Positions 1 to 8,141 of a stretch of 17,394 nt of DNA are shown piece by piece. The stretch is from an uncultured Desulfobacca sp. (lineage in GTDB: Bacteria > Desulfobacterota > Desulfobaccia > Desulfobaccales > Desulfobaccaceae). The notes below the pieces were generated by a model. That model did not search any database and was not told the DNA's origin. It worked only from the letters and a program-made list of their open reading frames with translations. How positions within the stretch are numbered: position 1 is the stretch's first letter; each line of letters begins with the position of its first letter. The position numbers and the translations under genes are program-made. The stretch covers positions 1 through 17,394 of the forward strand of contig CALGOE010000039.1 in NCBI GenBank assembly GCA_937958145.1. Reading direction: 5' to 3'.

Positions 1-1146
1 GAAGAGGTTGAGGACAAAGCCCCCGACGGTGTCAAATTCGCCGTCCGGCAGGGTCAGCTCCAGGGTGTCGTTGAGGTCGGCCAGGGACATCCAACTCTTG
101 ACCAGGTAGACGCCGGGGGCCAATTGTTCCAGGGGACGGTCAGCGACTTCAAATTCCTCCTGAAACTCGCCGAAGAGTTCGGCCAGGATATCTTCCACGG
201 AGATGAGGCCGGTGAGGCTGCCGTATTCATCCACCACCAGGGCCAGCCTGAACTGGCGGGCCTGAAGCTCCTGCAGCAGGTCAAAGGCCCGTTTATTTTC
301 CGGCACATAATAGGGAGCCCGCAGGAGTTTTCTGATACAGGCCTCCTCACAGGCCGGGGTTGGGGGCAGGTGCAACAGGTCCTTGGCATGGAGAATGCCC
401 AGGATATCCTCCAGATCGGTGCCATAAATGGGCAACCGGGAAAAACGGGCCTTTTTCACGGCCTTGACCAATTCACCGGCCGGCATGGTGATGGGCAGGG
501 CGAAGATGTCGGGCCGGGGCACCATGATCTGGGCCACGGTGGTCTCGCCCAGATGCATGAGGTTGACGATGAGGTCTTTCTCAATGGGGGCGATGAGGCC
601 GCCTTTGTGGCTGTCTTCCACCAGTCGCAGAAAGTCGTCCTCCTGGACCAGGGGCCCCGTGGCCTTGGGTCTGATGCCCAGCAGATTCATGATGGCCTTG
701 CTCAAGGCGAGGAGGACGAAGCGGAAGGGGGAGAGCAGGGGGAGGACCACGGCCAGGGGCGGCGCCAGCAGCCGGGCCCAACGTTCCGGGGAACGCAAGG
801 CCAGGGATTTGGGGATGATTTCGCCGAACAGGAGCAGGGCCGGGGCCATGACCACCATGGCCACCCACTTCCCCTGCGCCCCCCAGATGGTCAGCGAGAT
901 AGACGTAGCCAGAACCGTGGCGATAATGACGGCCACTTCATTGCCGATAATAATGGAGGTGAGAAGTCGTTGGGGCCGGGACAGGAGGCGGTCGATCATT
1001 GCTCCGGCTTTGGGGTGACGAGACTTTAATTTCAGGCGGGCCAGGGGGCTGAGAGAAAAAAGGGAGGTCTCGGCCGAAGCAAAGAAGCTATAGCAGACCA
1101 GCAGCAGGGCCAGGGCCAGCCAATATATCCAGAGTGGTATATCCAA
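1..1146 (-). CDS. CNNM/CBS-domain CorC/HlyC-family membrane protein (3' end outside window)
   Basis: Reading leftward from 1146, 382 codons stay open to the window edge, so the C-terminus is missing; relatives are usually about 420-440 residues. Residues about 5-180 form a hydrophobic CNNM (DUF21) domain with FFASAETSLFSLS near the N-terminus and FGEIIPKSLAF further on. IMVPR at about 206 opens a CBS pair that ends near 303-325 with LVVDEYGSLTGLISVEDIL, the usual CorC signature. The start of the CorC_HlyC transporter-associated domain follows. The family is linked to magnesium/cobalt handling or efflux at the inner membrane; the substrate here is not known. The start is a TTG at 1146: an in-frame TAG lies two codons upstream and the next ATG would remove the first membrane helix. 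No clear Shine-Dalgarno sequence is seen. It lies downstream of lon on the same strand, 144 bases away. Confidence 0.88.
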   Translation of the reverse strand, partial: MDIPLWIYWLALALLLVCYSFFASAETSLFSLSPLARLKLKSRHPKAGAMIDRLLSRPQRLLTSIIIGNEVAVIIATVLATSISLTIWGAQGKWVAMVVMAPALLLFGEIIPKSLALRSPERWARLLAPPLAVVLPLLSPFRFVLLALSKAIMNLLGIRPKATGPLVQEDDFLRLVEDSHKGGLIAPIEKDLIVNLMHLGETTVAQIMVPRPDIFALPITMPAGELVKAVKKARFSRLPIYGTDLEDILGILHAKDLLHLPPTPACEEACIRKLLRAPYYVPENKRAFDLLQELQARQFRLALVVDEYGSLTGLISVEDILAELFGEFQEEFEVADRPLEQLAPGVYLVKSWMSLADLNDTLELTLPDGEFDTVGGFVLNLF

Positions 1147-1246
1147 AGGCTAGAAGAGGTGAGTCCAGCGATGTTTGGGAGGCGGTAAGATTGGGCGCCG
1201 GGGAGCCCAAGGCCGCCCGCCTCTGATGTTACCCCGTCGGGCCGCC

Positions 1247-1267
1247 GGGGCCGTGGTCAGCGGCCCC
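1247..1267. other. GC-rich hairpin in the lon-corC intergenic gap
   Basis: GGGGCCG (1247-1253) and CGGCCCC (1261-1267) form a perfect 7-bp stem around a 7-base loop, 23 bases past the lon stop. Neither strand has a T-tract beside it, so it is not a classic intrinsic terminator. It could stabilise the lon 3' end or slow transcription before the next gene. Confidence 0.4.
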
Positions 1268-1290
1268 TGACGGCCTGGGGGATGCCAACG

Positions 1291-3744
1291 TTACGACGGC
1301 CGCGAGGTTAAAGGTTGGGTTGATTTGCGTCCCAACCGTCGGGGCGTCTTTTTGCCCTCTTCGAGGCCCGGCGAGCGGACCAAAGCCACCTGCAGGACCT
1401 CGTCCATACTTTGCACCGGGATAAATTTCAACCGGCGTTTGATATGCTTGGGAATTTCTATCAGGTCTTTTTTATTGGCTTCGGGGATGATCACCGTCTT
1501 GATGCGGGCCCGGAGGGCGGCCAGGGCCTTTTCCTTCAGGCCGCCGATGGGCAGGACCTTGCCCCGCAGGGTGATTTCGCCGGTCATGGCCACGTCTTTG
1601 CGCACCGGGATTTTGGTCAGGGCCGAGATCAGGGCTGTGGCCATGGTCACGCCGGCGGACGGACCATCCTTGGGGATGGCGCCGGCCGGGACGTGCAGGT
1701 GGATATCTAATTTTTCATAGAAATCTTCCGGCAGGTTGAAGATCTGGGACCGGGCCCGGCTGTAACTGAGGGCGGCCTGGGCTGATTCTTTCATCACTTC
1801 CCCCAGATGGCCGGTAAGGGTCAGCTGACCTTTGCCCCGCATCAGGCTGGCCTCCACATGCAGGATTTCGCCGCCGAACTCCGTCCAGGCCAGGCCGGTG
1901 GCGACGCCGGTTTCGTCTTTTTCCTGCTCGCCCTCGGGCAGATAGCGGGGCGGCCCCAGGTAACGGTGCAGGTTGGCCCGGTTGATGGTAAACGGCCCTT
2001 TTTCCCCCTCGGCGATGCGGCGGGCTACTTTGCGGCACAGGCTGCCGATCTCCCGCTCCAGGTTCCGGAGGCCGGCCTCCTGGGTATAATGGCAGATAAG
2101 TTCCCGCAAGGTCGGTGCGGCAATGGTCAGATCCGACGGTTTTAAGCCGTTCTCCTGCAACTGCCGGGGCAGCAGATATTTTTGGGCGATCTCCAGCTTC
2201 TCTTCTTCGGTATAGCCGGCCAGGCGGATGATCTCCATGCGGTCCAGCAGGGCCGAAGGGATGGGGTCGACGATGTTGGCGGTCAGGATAAACATGACCC
2301 GGGAAAGGTCGAAAGGCACGTTCAGATAATGGTCGCTGAAAGCGGCGTTCTGCTCGGGGTCCAGGACCTCCAGGAGGGCGGCGGAGGGGTCGCCCCGGAA
2401 ATCCTGGCCGATTTTATCAATCTCGTCCATCATGAAGACAGGATTGTTGACGCCGGCATTTTTCAGGCCCTGGATGATGCGGCCGGGGAGGGCGCCGATG
2501 TAGGTCCGCCGGTGGCCGCGGATTTCCGCCTCATCCCGCATGCCGCCCAACGAAATACGGGTAAATTTGCGGCCCATGGCCCGGGCGATGGATTTGCCCA
2601 GGGAGGTCTTGCCGACGCCCGGCGGGCCCACAAAGCAGAGGATGGGGCCTTTCATCTTTTTATTGAGTTTGCGGACGCTGAGATACTCCAGGATCCGGTC
2701 CTTGACCTTTTCCAGGTTGTAGTGATCAGCGTCCAGAACGGCCTTGGCCTCTTTTAATTCCAGTTTGTCCCGGGTGTGTTTGGACCAGGGCAGTTCCACC
2801 AGCCAATCCAGATAGGTGCGCACCATGGTGGCCTCGGCCGCGTCGGGGTGCATCTGTTCCAGGCGGGACAGTTGCAGGACGGCCTCTTCCTCCACGGCCT
2901 TGGGCATCCGGGCTTTGGCGATTTTCTGTTGGTACTCCTCGATTTCATCGGGGCGCTCGTCGTAGTCGCCCAACTCTTTTTTGATGGCCCGCAGCTGTTC
3001 CCGGAGGAAATATTCCCGTTGGCTGCGGTCGATCTCCTCTTTGGCCTCGGACTGGATCTTGGCCTGCATGGTGGAGACTTCCAGCTCCCGGCGCAGGTAG
3101 TCGTTGATGCGAATGAGGCGGTGCATCGGCTCTTCCTGCTCCAGGATTTCCTGGGCCTCTTCGATTTTCAGATGGAGGTTGGAGGCGATGAGGTTGGCCA
3201 ACCGTCCCGGTTCTTCAATGGACTCGAGGATAGAGCTCATTTCGGGGGAGAGGATGCCTTTGAGGGAGAGGATTTTTTCGGTCATCTCCCGGGCATTGCG
3301 CATCAGGGCCTCGGCTTCGATGGAGAGCTCTTCCAGGACCGGTTCCGCCACCAGGTCCAAGGTGACCCGCATAAAGGGTTTTTCCTGCTGAAAGGCCAGG
3401 ATTTTGGCTTTGGACAGGCCCTGGACCAGGATCTTGAGGCGGCCGTCGGGGAGTTTGAGCATGCGCATGATCAGACAGACGGTGCCGGTTTCATAGACAT
3501 CTGCCGGCCGGGGATCGTCAATATCGGGGTCGCGCTGGGTGACCAGAAAGAGCAGCCGGTCTTGCGCCAGGGCTGCTTCGATGGCCAAGATGGAGGATTC
3601 CCGCCCGACGAACAGGGGCAGGATCATGTTCGGGAAGACCACAATATCCCGAACCGCCAGCAGGGGCAGTTCCTTGGGGATCGCTATTTCGGGGGATTCG
3701 TCGTTTTCCGGATCAGAGCTAGTCTGTTTATAGCTTTCGGGCAT
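1291..3744 (-). CDS. lon: ATP-dependent Lon protease (LonA type)
   Basis: This is an 817-residue cytosolic AAA+ serine protease that unfolds and degrades damaged or regulatory proteins. Residues about 24-215 are the LonN substrate-binding domain, followed by a charged coiled-coil stretch to about 320. The AAA+ module carries Walker A GPPGVGKTS at about 373-381 and Walker B MMDEID with D440 and E441. The C-terminal peptidase domain has the catalytic pair Ser696 (in KDGPSAGVTM) and Lys739 (in GGLKEKALAA). Length and motif spacing match LonA; E. coli Lon is offset by about 17 residues. A short Lys/Arg-rich tail follows the peptidase domain. The ATG at 3744 has AAGGAG five bases upstream. It is divergent from the APH-like kinase gene, with a candidate promoter at about 3889-3917. 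No CIRCE heat-shock element was seen upstream. Confidence 0.98.
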   Translation of the reverse strand: MPESYKQTSSDPENDESPEIAIPKELPLLAVRDIVVFPNMILPLFVGRESSILAIEAALAQDRLLFLVTQRDPDIDDPRPADVYETGTVCLIMRMLKLPDGRLKILVQGLSKAKILAFQQEKPFMRVTLDLVAEPVLEELSIEAEALMRNAREMTEKILSLKGILSPEMSSILESIEEPGRLANLIASNLHLKIEEAQEILEQEEPMHRLIRINDYLRRELEVSTMQAKIQSEAKEEIDRSQREYFLREQLRAIKKELGDYDERPDEIEEYQQKIAKARMPKAVEEEAVLQLSRLEQMHPDAAEATMVRTYLDWLVELPWSKHTRDKLELKEAKAVLDADHYNLEKVKDRILEYLSVRKLNKKMKGPILCFVGPPGVGKTSLGKSIARAMGRKFTRISLGGMRDEAEIRGHRRTYIGALPGRIIQGLKNAGVNNPVFMMDEIDKIGQDFRGDPSAALLEVLDPEQNAAFSDHYLNVPFDLSRVMFILTANIVDPIPSALLDRMEIIRLAGYTEEEKLEIAQKYLLPRQLQENGLKPSDLTIAAPTLRELICHYTQEAGLRNLEREIGSLCRKVARRIAEGEKGPFTINRANLHRYLGPPRYLPEGEQEKDETGVATGLAWTEFGGEILHVEASLMRGKGQLTLTGHLGEVMKESAQAALSYSRARSQIFNLPEDFYEKLDIHLHVPAGAIPKDGPSAGVTMATALISALTKIPVRKDVAMTGEITLRGKVLPIGGLKEKALAALRARIKTVIIPEANKKDLIEIPKHIKRRLKFIPVQSMDEVLQVALVRSPGLEEGKKTPRRLGRKSTQPLTSRPS

Positions 3745-3866
3745 TGGTACTCCTTGAGGGGTTGCCTCGCAGTATCGCAGCAGCCGCGAGCTCCCTGCGT
3801 TGGCCCCATGGTATCAGAAAAACCTATGGCCTCACAGCCAAATCAGCAGGGCCCGCGACGGTTCTG

Positions 3867-3896
3867 CTGAAAATAGTAATATATTATCATTATAAT
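3867..3896 (+). promoter_or_regulatory. Candidate promoter for the APH-like kinase operon
   Basis: CTGAAA (3867-3872, 4 of 6 matches to TTGACA), an 18-base spacer and TATAAT (3891-3896) point toward the gene starting at 3988. The region also holds a 6+6 bp palindrome, TATTAT-N4-ATAATA (3882-3897). The -35 is weak. Confidence 0.35.
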
Positions 3897-3917
3897 AATA
3901 CCCATGCCTTGGTGCAA
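3889..3917 (-). promoter_or_regulatory. Candidate sigma-70 promoter for lon
   Basis: On the minus strand, TTGCAC (3917-3912), a 17-base spacer and a perfect TATAAT (3894-3889) point toward lon. This would give a leader of roughly 140 bases. The -35 is only a partial match. The -10 overlaps the plus-strand TATAAT of the divergent gene. Confidence 0.45.
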
Positions 3918-3987
3918 TGGGGAAAGGCCGGCCAAAAGGGGAATCAGCTTGGAAGAAGAGAAAGTTCAGGTTATAGTTTGAATTATC

Positions 3988-4989
3988 ATGGATTTAGTCA
4001 CCGCGCTGCTCCAGCCCGAGGCCTATCCGGAGCCGACCACCCGGGTGGAATCGCTACAGACCTATATCTCGTATATTTTTCTGACCGATCAGCACGCTTA
4101 CAAGATCAAGAAGCCGGTCAATTTCGGCTATCTGGATTTTACCACCCTCAGGAAGAGACATTACTATTTACAGCAGGAATTGATCTTGAATCGCCGGCTG
4201 GCCCCGGATATGTATCTGGCCGTCCTGCCCGTGGTCAAACGTCGTGGCCGCCTGCACGTTGGCGGCGCCGGTCAGATTGTGGAATATGCCCTGCAGATGC
4301 GGCGCCTGCCCCAGCATCTGATGATGGATGAAATCGCGGCGCGGCGGGAGTTAACCGACGCCATGGTGGCCAGGATCGTGGAACGACTGGTGCCGTTCTA
4401 TCGGGAGGCGGCCACCGGCGGGCGCATTAATAAGTTCGGCCACCTTGCGGTGATCCGCTTTAACCATGAGGAGAATTTCCGCCAGATTGAACCGGTGGTG
4501 GGCTCGCTCTTGTCAAGGCAGGTTTTCCGCGATATGGTAAGGTATGTTGACGCCTTTCTGCGAGACCGGGCTGATCTCCTGGCGGCCCGTTTGCACGGCG
4601 GCAAGATTCGGGATTGCCACGGCGATTTACATATGAAAAACATCTGCCTGGCCGACGGCGTCTATATCTTTGATTGCATTGAATTCAATCCCCGCTTTCG
4701 CTACAGCGATGTGGCGGCGGATATTGCCTTTCTGGCCATGGATTTGGATTTTCACGGCTATGAGGCTTTGAGCCGGTTTTTCAGTCAATCTTTTGCGGAC
4801 CAGGCCGCCGATCCTGATCTGCTGCGGTTATTGCCGTTTTATAAATGTTATCGGGCCGTGGTGCGGGGCAAGATCAATGCCTTGACCAGTGAGGCTGCCG
4901 ACGTGCCTCAAGACGAACGGGACCGGGCTGCCGCTTTGGCCCGCCGGTATTTTGCCCTGGCGTGGCAGTACAGCCAGGAAGGCAGGTAA
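3988..4989 (+). CDS. Aminoglycoside phosphotransferase-like (APH/COG2187) kinase
   Basis: This 333-residue protein has a protein-kinase-like APH fold. The catalytic loop HGDLHMKN lies at 211-218 (catalytic Asp213) and the metal-binding DCIEFN begins at Asp229. The N-terminal YKIKKPVNFGYLDF and the mid-protein MRRLPQHLMM are typical of COG2187. That family is often the N-terminal half of a two-domain protein whose C-terminal half is a P-loop kinase; here the P-loop gene begins four bases after this stop. The substrate is unknown, and being in this family does not imply antibiotic resistance. The ATG at 3988 is chosen because the family N-terminus begins there; its ribosome site is weak. It is the first gene of a three-gene run (3988-6121). 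Confidence 0.9.
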   Translation: MDLVTALLQPEAYPEPTTRVESLQTYISYIFLTDQHAYKIKKPVNFGYLDFTTLRKRHYYLQQELILNRRLAPDMYLAVLPVVKRRGRLHVGGAGQIVEYALQMRRLPQHLMMDEIAARRELTDAMVARIVERLVPFYREAATGGRINKFGHLAVIRFNHEENFRQIEPVVGSLLSRQVFRDMVRYVDAFLRDRADLLAARLHGGKIRDCHGDLHMKNICLADGVYIFDCIEFNPRFRYSDVAADIAFLAMDLDFHGYEALSRFFSQSFADQAADPDLLRLLPFYKCYRAVVRGKINALTSEAADVPQDERDRAAALARRYFALAWQYSQEGR

Positions 4990-4993
4990 CCCT

Positions 4994-5569
4994 TTGCGCC
5001 CCCGCCTGGTGATCATTTTTGGGGTCATTGCCTCGGGCAAGACCACGCTGGCCCGGAACCTGGGCGAAAAGCTGGGATGGTTGGCCATTCACAGCGACCA
5101 GGTGCGCAAATCTTTGGCCGGCGTGCCCCTGACGCAGCGGGTGACGGTGCCCTTCGGAGAGGGGCTGTACGCCCCGGCCATGTCCGGCCGCACCTACGAA
5201 GAGATGTTCCGGCAGGCGGCGGCACAGTTGCGGGCCGGGCGCAGCGTCATCCTGGACGGTTCTTTTATGCGGGCGGCGGACCGGCAACAGGCCAGGGAGC
5301 TTGCGGCGCAGCACCAGGCCGACATTTTTTTTATCCTCTGTTCCTGCTCGCCGGCAGAGACCCGGCGCCGTTTAGCGCAACGGGCCGGCAATCGGCAGGC
5401 TGTATCCGATGGCCGGGAAGATATCCTGACGGAGCAGCAGAAACGGTTTGAACCCATCGACGATCTGACCGGGGTGCCGGTACTGAAGGTCGCCACCGAT
5501 AGGCCGCTCGAGGCGGTTGTGGCCGAGGTCATGGCTTTCCTGCGACTGGATTCCCCGCCCATGGAGTAA
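4994..5569 (+). CDS. P-loop kinase of the AAA_33 / COG0645 type
   Basis: This 191-residue protein has Walker A GVIASGKTT at residues 10-18, then HSDQVRKSLAG and a downstream DGSFMRAADR segment, as in small ATP-dependent kinases that partner COG2187 domains. The start is taken as TTG at 4994, four bases after the upstream stop, with GGCAGG about seven bases ahead; this puts the P-loop near the N-terminus as expected. An ATG at 4889 in the same frame lies inside the upstream gene and would add a peptide with no family resemblance. In many bacteria the two modules are one protein of about 500 residues. The substrate is unknown. Confidence 0.85.
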   Translation: MRPRLVIIFGVIASGKTTLARNLGEKLGWLAIHSDQVRKSLAGVPLTQRVTVPFGEGLYAPAMSGRTYEEMFRQAAAQLRAGRSVILDGSFMRAADRQQARELAAQHQADIFFILCSCSPAETRRRLAQRAGNRQAVSDGREDILTEQQKRFEPIDDLTGVPVLKVATDRPLEAVVAEVMAFLRLDSPPME

Positions 5570-5572
5570 GGT

Positions 5573-6121
5573 ATGTCCCAAGAGGAAATCATCGCCCGGG
5601 TCAAGCAACGGGCCGTGGATAATTTCAAAAGTGGTCTGAACTGCGCCGAGAGCGTGTTTTTGGCCGTGCACGCCGAACTGGAGACCGACCTGCCGGCCGC
5701 CACCCTGTGTCTGCTGACCGGCTTCGGCTCCGGCGGCGGCCTTTTCGGGGGCACCTGCGGTTCGCTGAACGGGGCTATCGCTGCCCTGGGGCTGGTCTAC
5801 GGCCGACGTCAACCGCCCAGCGGCACGGTTGAGGAGAAAAAGGCTCAGCTTTACGGCAATCCGGGGCTGTACCGCATCTTTAACCGGTTGTCCAATGCCT
5901 TTCAGGAAAAATTTAACACTACCCTGTGTCGGGAAATTACCCAGCCCTGGCACGGCGATTGGTTTGCCCGGGACCGCTTCAAAGCCTGCCTGAAAACCGT
6001 GGCCTTTATGGCCGAGACGGCTGCGACCATGGTTTTTCCAGTCAATAAAGAGTATTGGGGATCCCAACCGTTGGGGCGGAATCTGTTAACAAAAGATGAG
6101 GGGTCAGGGGAAACTTCGTAA
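5573..6121 (+). CDS. C-GCAxxG-C-C family protein
   Basis: This 182-residue protein has cysteines at 24, 46, 62, 119 and 139. A glycine-rich core (GFGSGGGLFGGTCG, residues 50-63) is followed by a conserved-looking NGAIAALGL helix. The layout matches the C-GCAxxG-C-C family, thought to bind metal or act in redox chemistry and common in anaerobes; its biochemical role is not established. The family's usual CGAxxG reads CGSLNG here. The ATG at 5573 is three bases after the kinase stop, with GGAG overlapping that stop, so it is very likely co-translated with the kinases. The last roughly 25 residues are polar and probably flexible. Confidence 0.82.
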   Translation: MSQEEIIARVKQRAVDNFKSGLNCAESVFLAVHAELETDLPAATLCLLTGFGSGGGLFGGTCGSLNGAIAALGLVYGRRQPPSGTVEEKKAQLYGNPGLYRIFNRLSNAFQEKFNTTLCREITQPWHGDWFARDRFKACLKTVAFMAETAATMVFPVNKEYWGSQPLGRNLLTKDEGSGETS

Positions 6122-6265
6122 TCGTCAATAGGAGAGGTTTTTTCACGGCCTCGTGGCTTCGGGCGGCGAACCGCGGCGCGGACCGGTCGCCGGTACCGGG
6201 AGGGCGGAGGGAATCCAGCCACGCCCGGCGCCAAGGTTTCAAAACAATAAAGGGAAACAGGTTGC

Positions 6266-7249
6266 ATGGAGAAAAAACGCATCTTAAGCGGTATGCGCCC
6301 CACGGGCAGGTTGCATCTGGGCAACCTCCATGGGGCCTTGCAGAATTGGGTCAGACTGCAGGACGAATATGAGTGTTTTTATTTTGTGGCCGATTGGCAC
6401 GCCCTGACCACCGATTATGAACAGACTGCAGGCATACGGGAAAACATCTGGTACATGCTCATCGATTGGCTCAGCGTCGGCCTGGACCCACAGAAGGCCA
6501 CCCTGTTCGTGCAATCGGCCCTATTGGAGCATGCCGAGCTTTTTGTGCTCTTCAGCATGATCACCCCCATCGCCTGGCTGGAGCGCAACCCGACCTATAA
6601 AGAGCAATTGCAGGAATTGTCCCATAAAGATCTGCGGACCTTTGGCTTTCTGGGCTATCCGGTGTTGCAGGCAGCGGACATCCTCATCTACAAGGCGCAC
6701 CGGGTGCCGGTGGGGATTGACCAGTTGCCCCATGTGGAATTGACCCGGGAGATTGCCCGGCGCTTTAATTTTCTCTACTCCCCCGTTTTTCCGGAGCCGG
6801 AGGCCCTGTTGACCGAAGTGCCGAAGCTGACCGGCACCGACGGCCGCAAAATGAGCAAGAGCTATCAGAATTGCATCTATCTGAGCGATCCCCCCGAGGT
6901 CATCCGCAAACAGGTGAGCGGCATGATCACTGATACGCAGCGGCCCCGGCGTAAAGATCCGGGGGACCCCGACCGCTGTCTGGCCTTCCCCTATCACCGG
7001 TTATATCTCCCGGACGAAACCCTGGAGCAGATCAAGCGGGATTGTCGGGCGGCGGCGTTGGGCTGCGTGGAGTGTAAAAAGATGCTGGCCGACGCCTTGG
7101 TCCGGGCCATGGAACCGATCCAGGCCAAACAGCGCTATTATGCCGAGCATCCGGACGAGGTGCGGGCCGTTTTGGCCGACGGCAATGAGCGCGCCCGGAA
7201 AGTGGCCCAGGCCACCATGGCCGAGGTCAGGGAGGCCATGAAGATTTGA
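6266..7249 (+). CDS. trpS: Tryptophan--tRNA ligase
   Basis: This class I aminoacyl-tRNA synthetase charges tRNA-Trp with tryptophan. At 327 residues it has the usual bacterial short length. The HIGH-type signature is HLGN (17-20) within RPTGRLHLGN, and the KMSKS loop lies at 195-199. The central LERNPTYKEQ and YPVLQAADIL stretches are typical TrpS sequence. The ATG at 6266 gives the expected N-terminus just ahead of SGMRPTG; the ribosome site (AAAGGG or ACAGG) is modest. A 144-base GC-rich gap separates it from the upstream cysteine protein. I saw no T-box or obvious Trp-codon leader peptide there. Confidence 0.97.
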   Translation: MEKKRILSGMRPTGRLHLGNLHGALQNWVRLQDEYECFYFVADWHALTTDYEQTAGIRENIWYMLIDWLSVGLDPQKATLFVQSALLEHAELFVLFSMITPIAWLERNPTYKEQLQELSHKDLRTFGFLGYPVLQAADILIYKAHRVPVGIDQLPHVELTREIARRFNFLYSPVFPEPEALLTEVPKLTGTDGRKMSKSYQNCIYLSDPPEVIRKQVSGMITDTQRPRRKDPGDPDRCLAFPYHRLYLPDETLEQIKRDCRAAALGCVECKKMLADALVRAMEPIQAKQRYYAEHPDEVRAVLADGNERARKVAQATMAEVREAMKI

Positions 7250-7282
7250 GGGGGTCTGATCCGGGGAGATTGACGGCGGCTG

Positions 7283-8062
7283 GTGGGGCGTAAGCGTTCG
7301 ACAGAGGAGTTGCCGGGCAGATCCCCGGCATTGGAGCGGCTGCAGAAGTTTTTGGCCCGGGCTGGGGTTGCCTCCCGACGCCGTGGTGAAGAATTAATCC
7401 GGGCCGGCCGGGTGGAAGTGGACGGCCAGGTGGTGACCACGCTGGGCGTGTGCATCGATCCGGCCACGGCCCAGGTCAAAGTTGACGGCCAACCGGTGCA
7501 CCTGCCCACCAAATGGCGGACGGTCATGCTCCACAAACCCGCAGGCTATGTGACCACCATGGCCGACCCCCAGGGTCGGCGGCAGGTGACAGATCTGCTG
7601 GCCGGCCAGTCCGAGCGGCTCTTTCCGGTGGGCCGGTTGGATTACGATGCCACCGGTTTGCTGCTCTTGACCAATGACGGCGAACTGGCGCATCGCCTCA
7701 TGCACCCCCGCTATAAAGTAGCCAAGACCTACCGGGTGACGGTGGGGGGGCGGTTCGAAGAGACGGCCAGGGCCAGATTACTGGCCGGCGTTGAATTGGA
7801 CGGACGTCCGGCGGCTGCGGTGCAGGTACAGATATTGCAGAGCACAACCGACCGCAGCGTCATTGAGATGACCATCCGGGAGGGTCGTTATCATCAGGTG
7901 AAACGGATGTTGGGGCAGGTTGGCTTTGCCGTGCTGAAACTCAAACGCATTGCGTATGGGCCGCTGCGCCTGGGGCGGTTGGCCCCGGGGGCCTGGCGGG
8001 ACCTCAGTCCCCAGGAACTGGCGGCCCTGGCCCAAGCCGTTGGTCTGGACCGGAACCGGTAA
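7283..8062 (+). CDS. RsuA/RluB-family rRNA pseudouridine synthase
   Basis: This 259-residue enzyme converts uridine to pseudouridine in rRNA. An N-terminal S4 RNA-binding domain (LQKFLARAGVASRR onward, about residues 19-75) precedes a catalytic domain with GRLDYDATGLLLLTNDGEL, where Asp120 is the nucleophile. A C-terminal EGRYHQVKRML motif follows. The LDYDATG form fits RluB-like members better than RsuA, but exact target specificity cannot be read from sequence. The start is the GTG at 7283: a TGA in the same frame lies at 7271, and later starts would cut into the S4 domain. GGGGAG lies rather far upstream (about 14 bases). It follows trpS by 33 bases. Confidence 0.93.
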   Translation: MGRKRSTEELPGRSPALERLQKFLARAGVASRRRGEELIRAGRVEVDGQVVTTLGVCIDPATAQVKVDGQPVHLPTKWRTVMLHKPAGYVTTMADPQGRRQVTDLLAGQSERLFPVGRLDYDATGLLLLTNDGELAHRLMHPRYKVAKTYRVTVGGRFEETARARLLAGVELDGRPAAAVQVQILQSTTDRSVIEMTIREGRYHQVKRMLGQVGFAVLKLKRIAYGPLRLGRLAPGAWRDLSPQELAALAQAVGLDRNR

Positions 8063-8141
8063 ACCGGAACCCGTGAAGAGGCAACCGGCGGCGCGGTGAG
8101 GACTGATCCGACCCAGAGAGGAGAAACCGTCAGCCCAGATT

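Noticed and set aside
124..1029. Plus-strand 301- and 196-codon frames at the left edge
   Set aside because: Both are shadows of the CorC-like gene, whose minus-strand frame gives CNNM and CBS motifs.
2776..3870. A 364-codon plus-strand frame opposite lon
   Set aside because: It is the mirror frame of Lon, low in domain signal and Phe/Gln/Gly-rich, and Lon on the other strand is certain.
3744..4331. A 195-codon plus-strand frame starting at the lon start codon
   Set aside because: It crosses the intergenic region and runs out of frame through the APH-like kinase, with no family pattern.
6122..6265. T-box or tryptophan attenuator upstream of trpS
   Set aside because: No T-box sequence, terminator/antiterminator pair, or Trp-rich leader peptide could be seen in this GC-rich gap.
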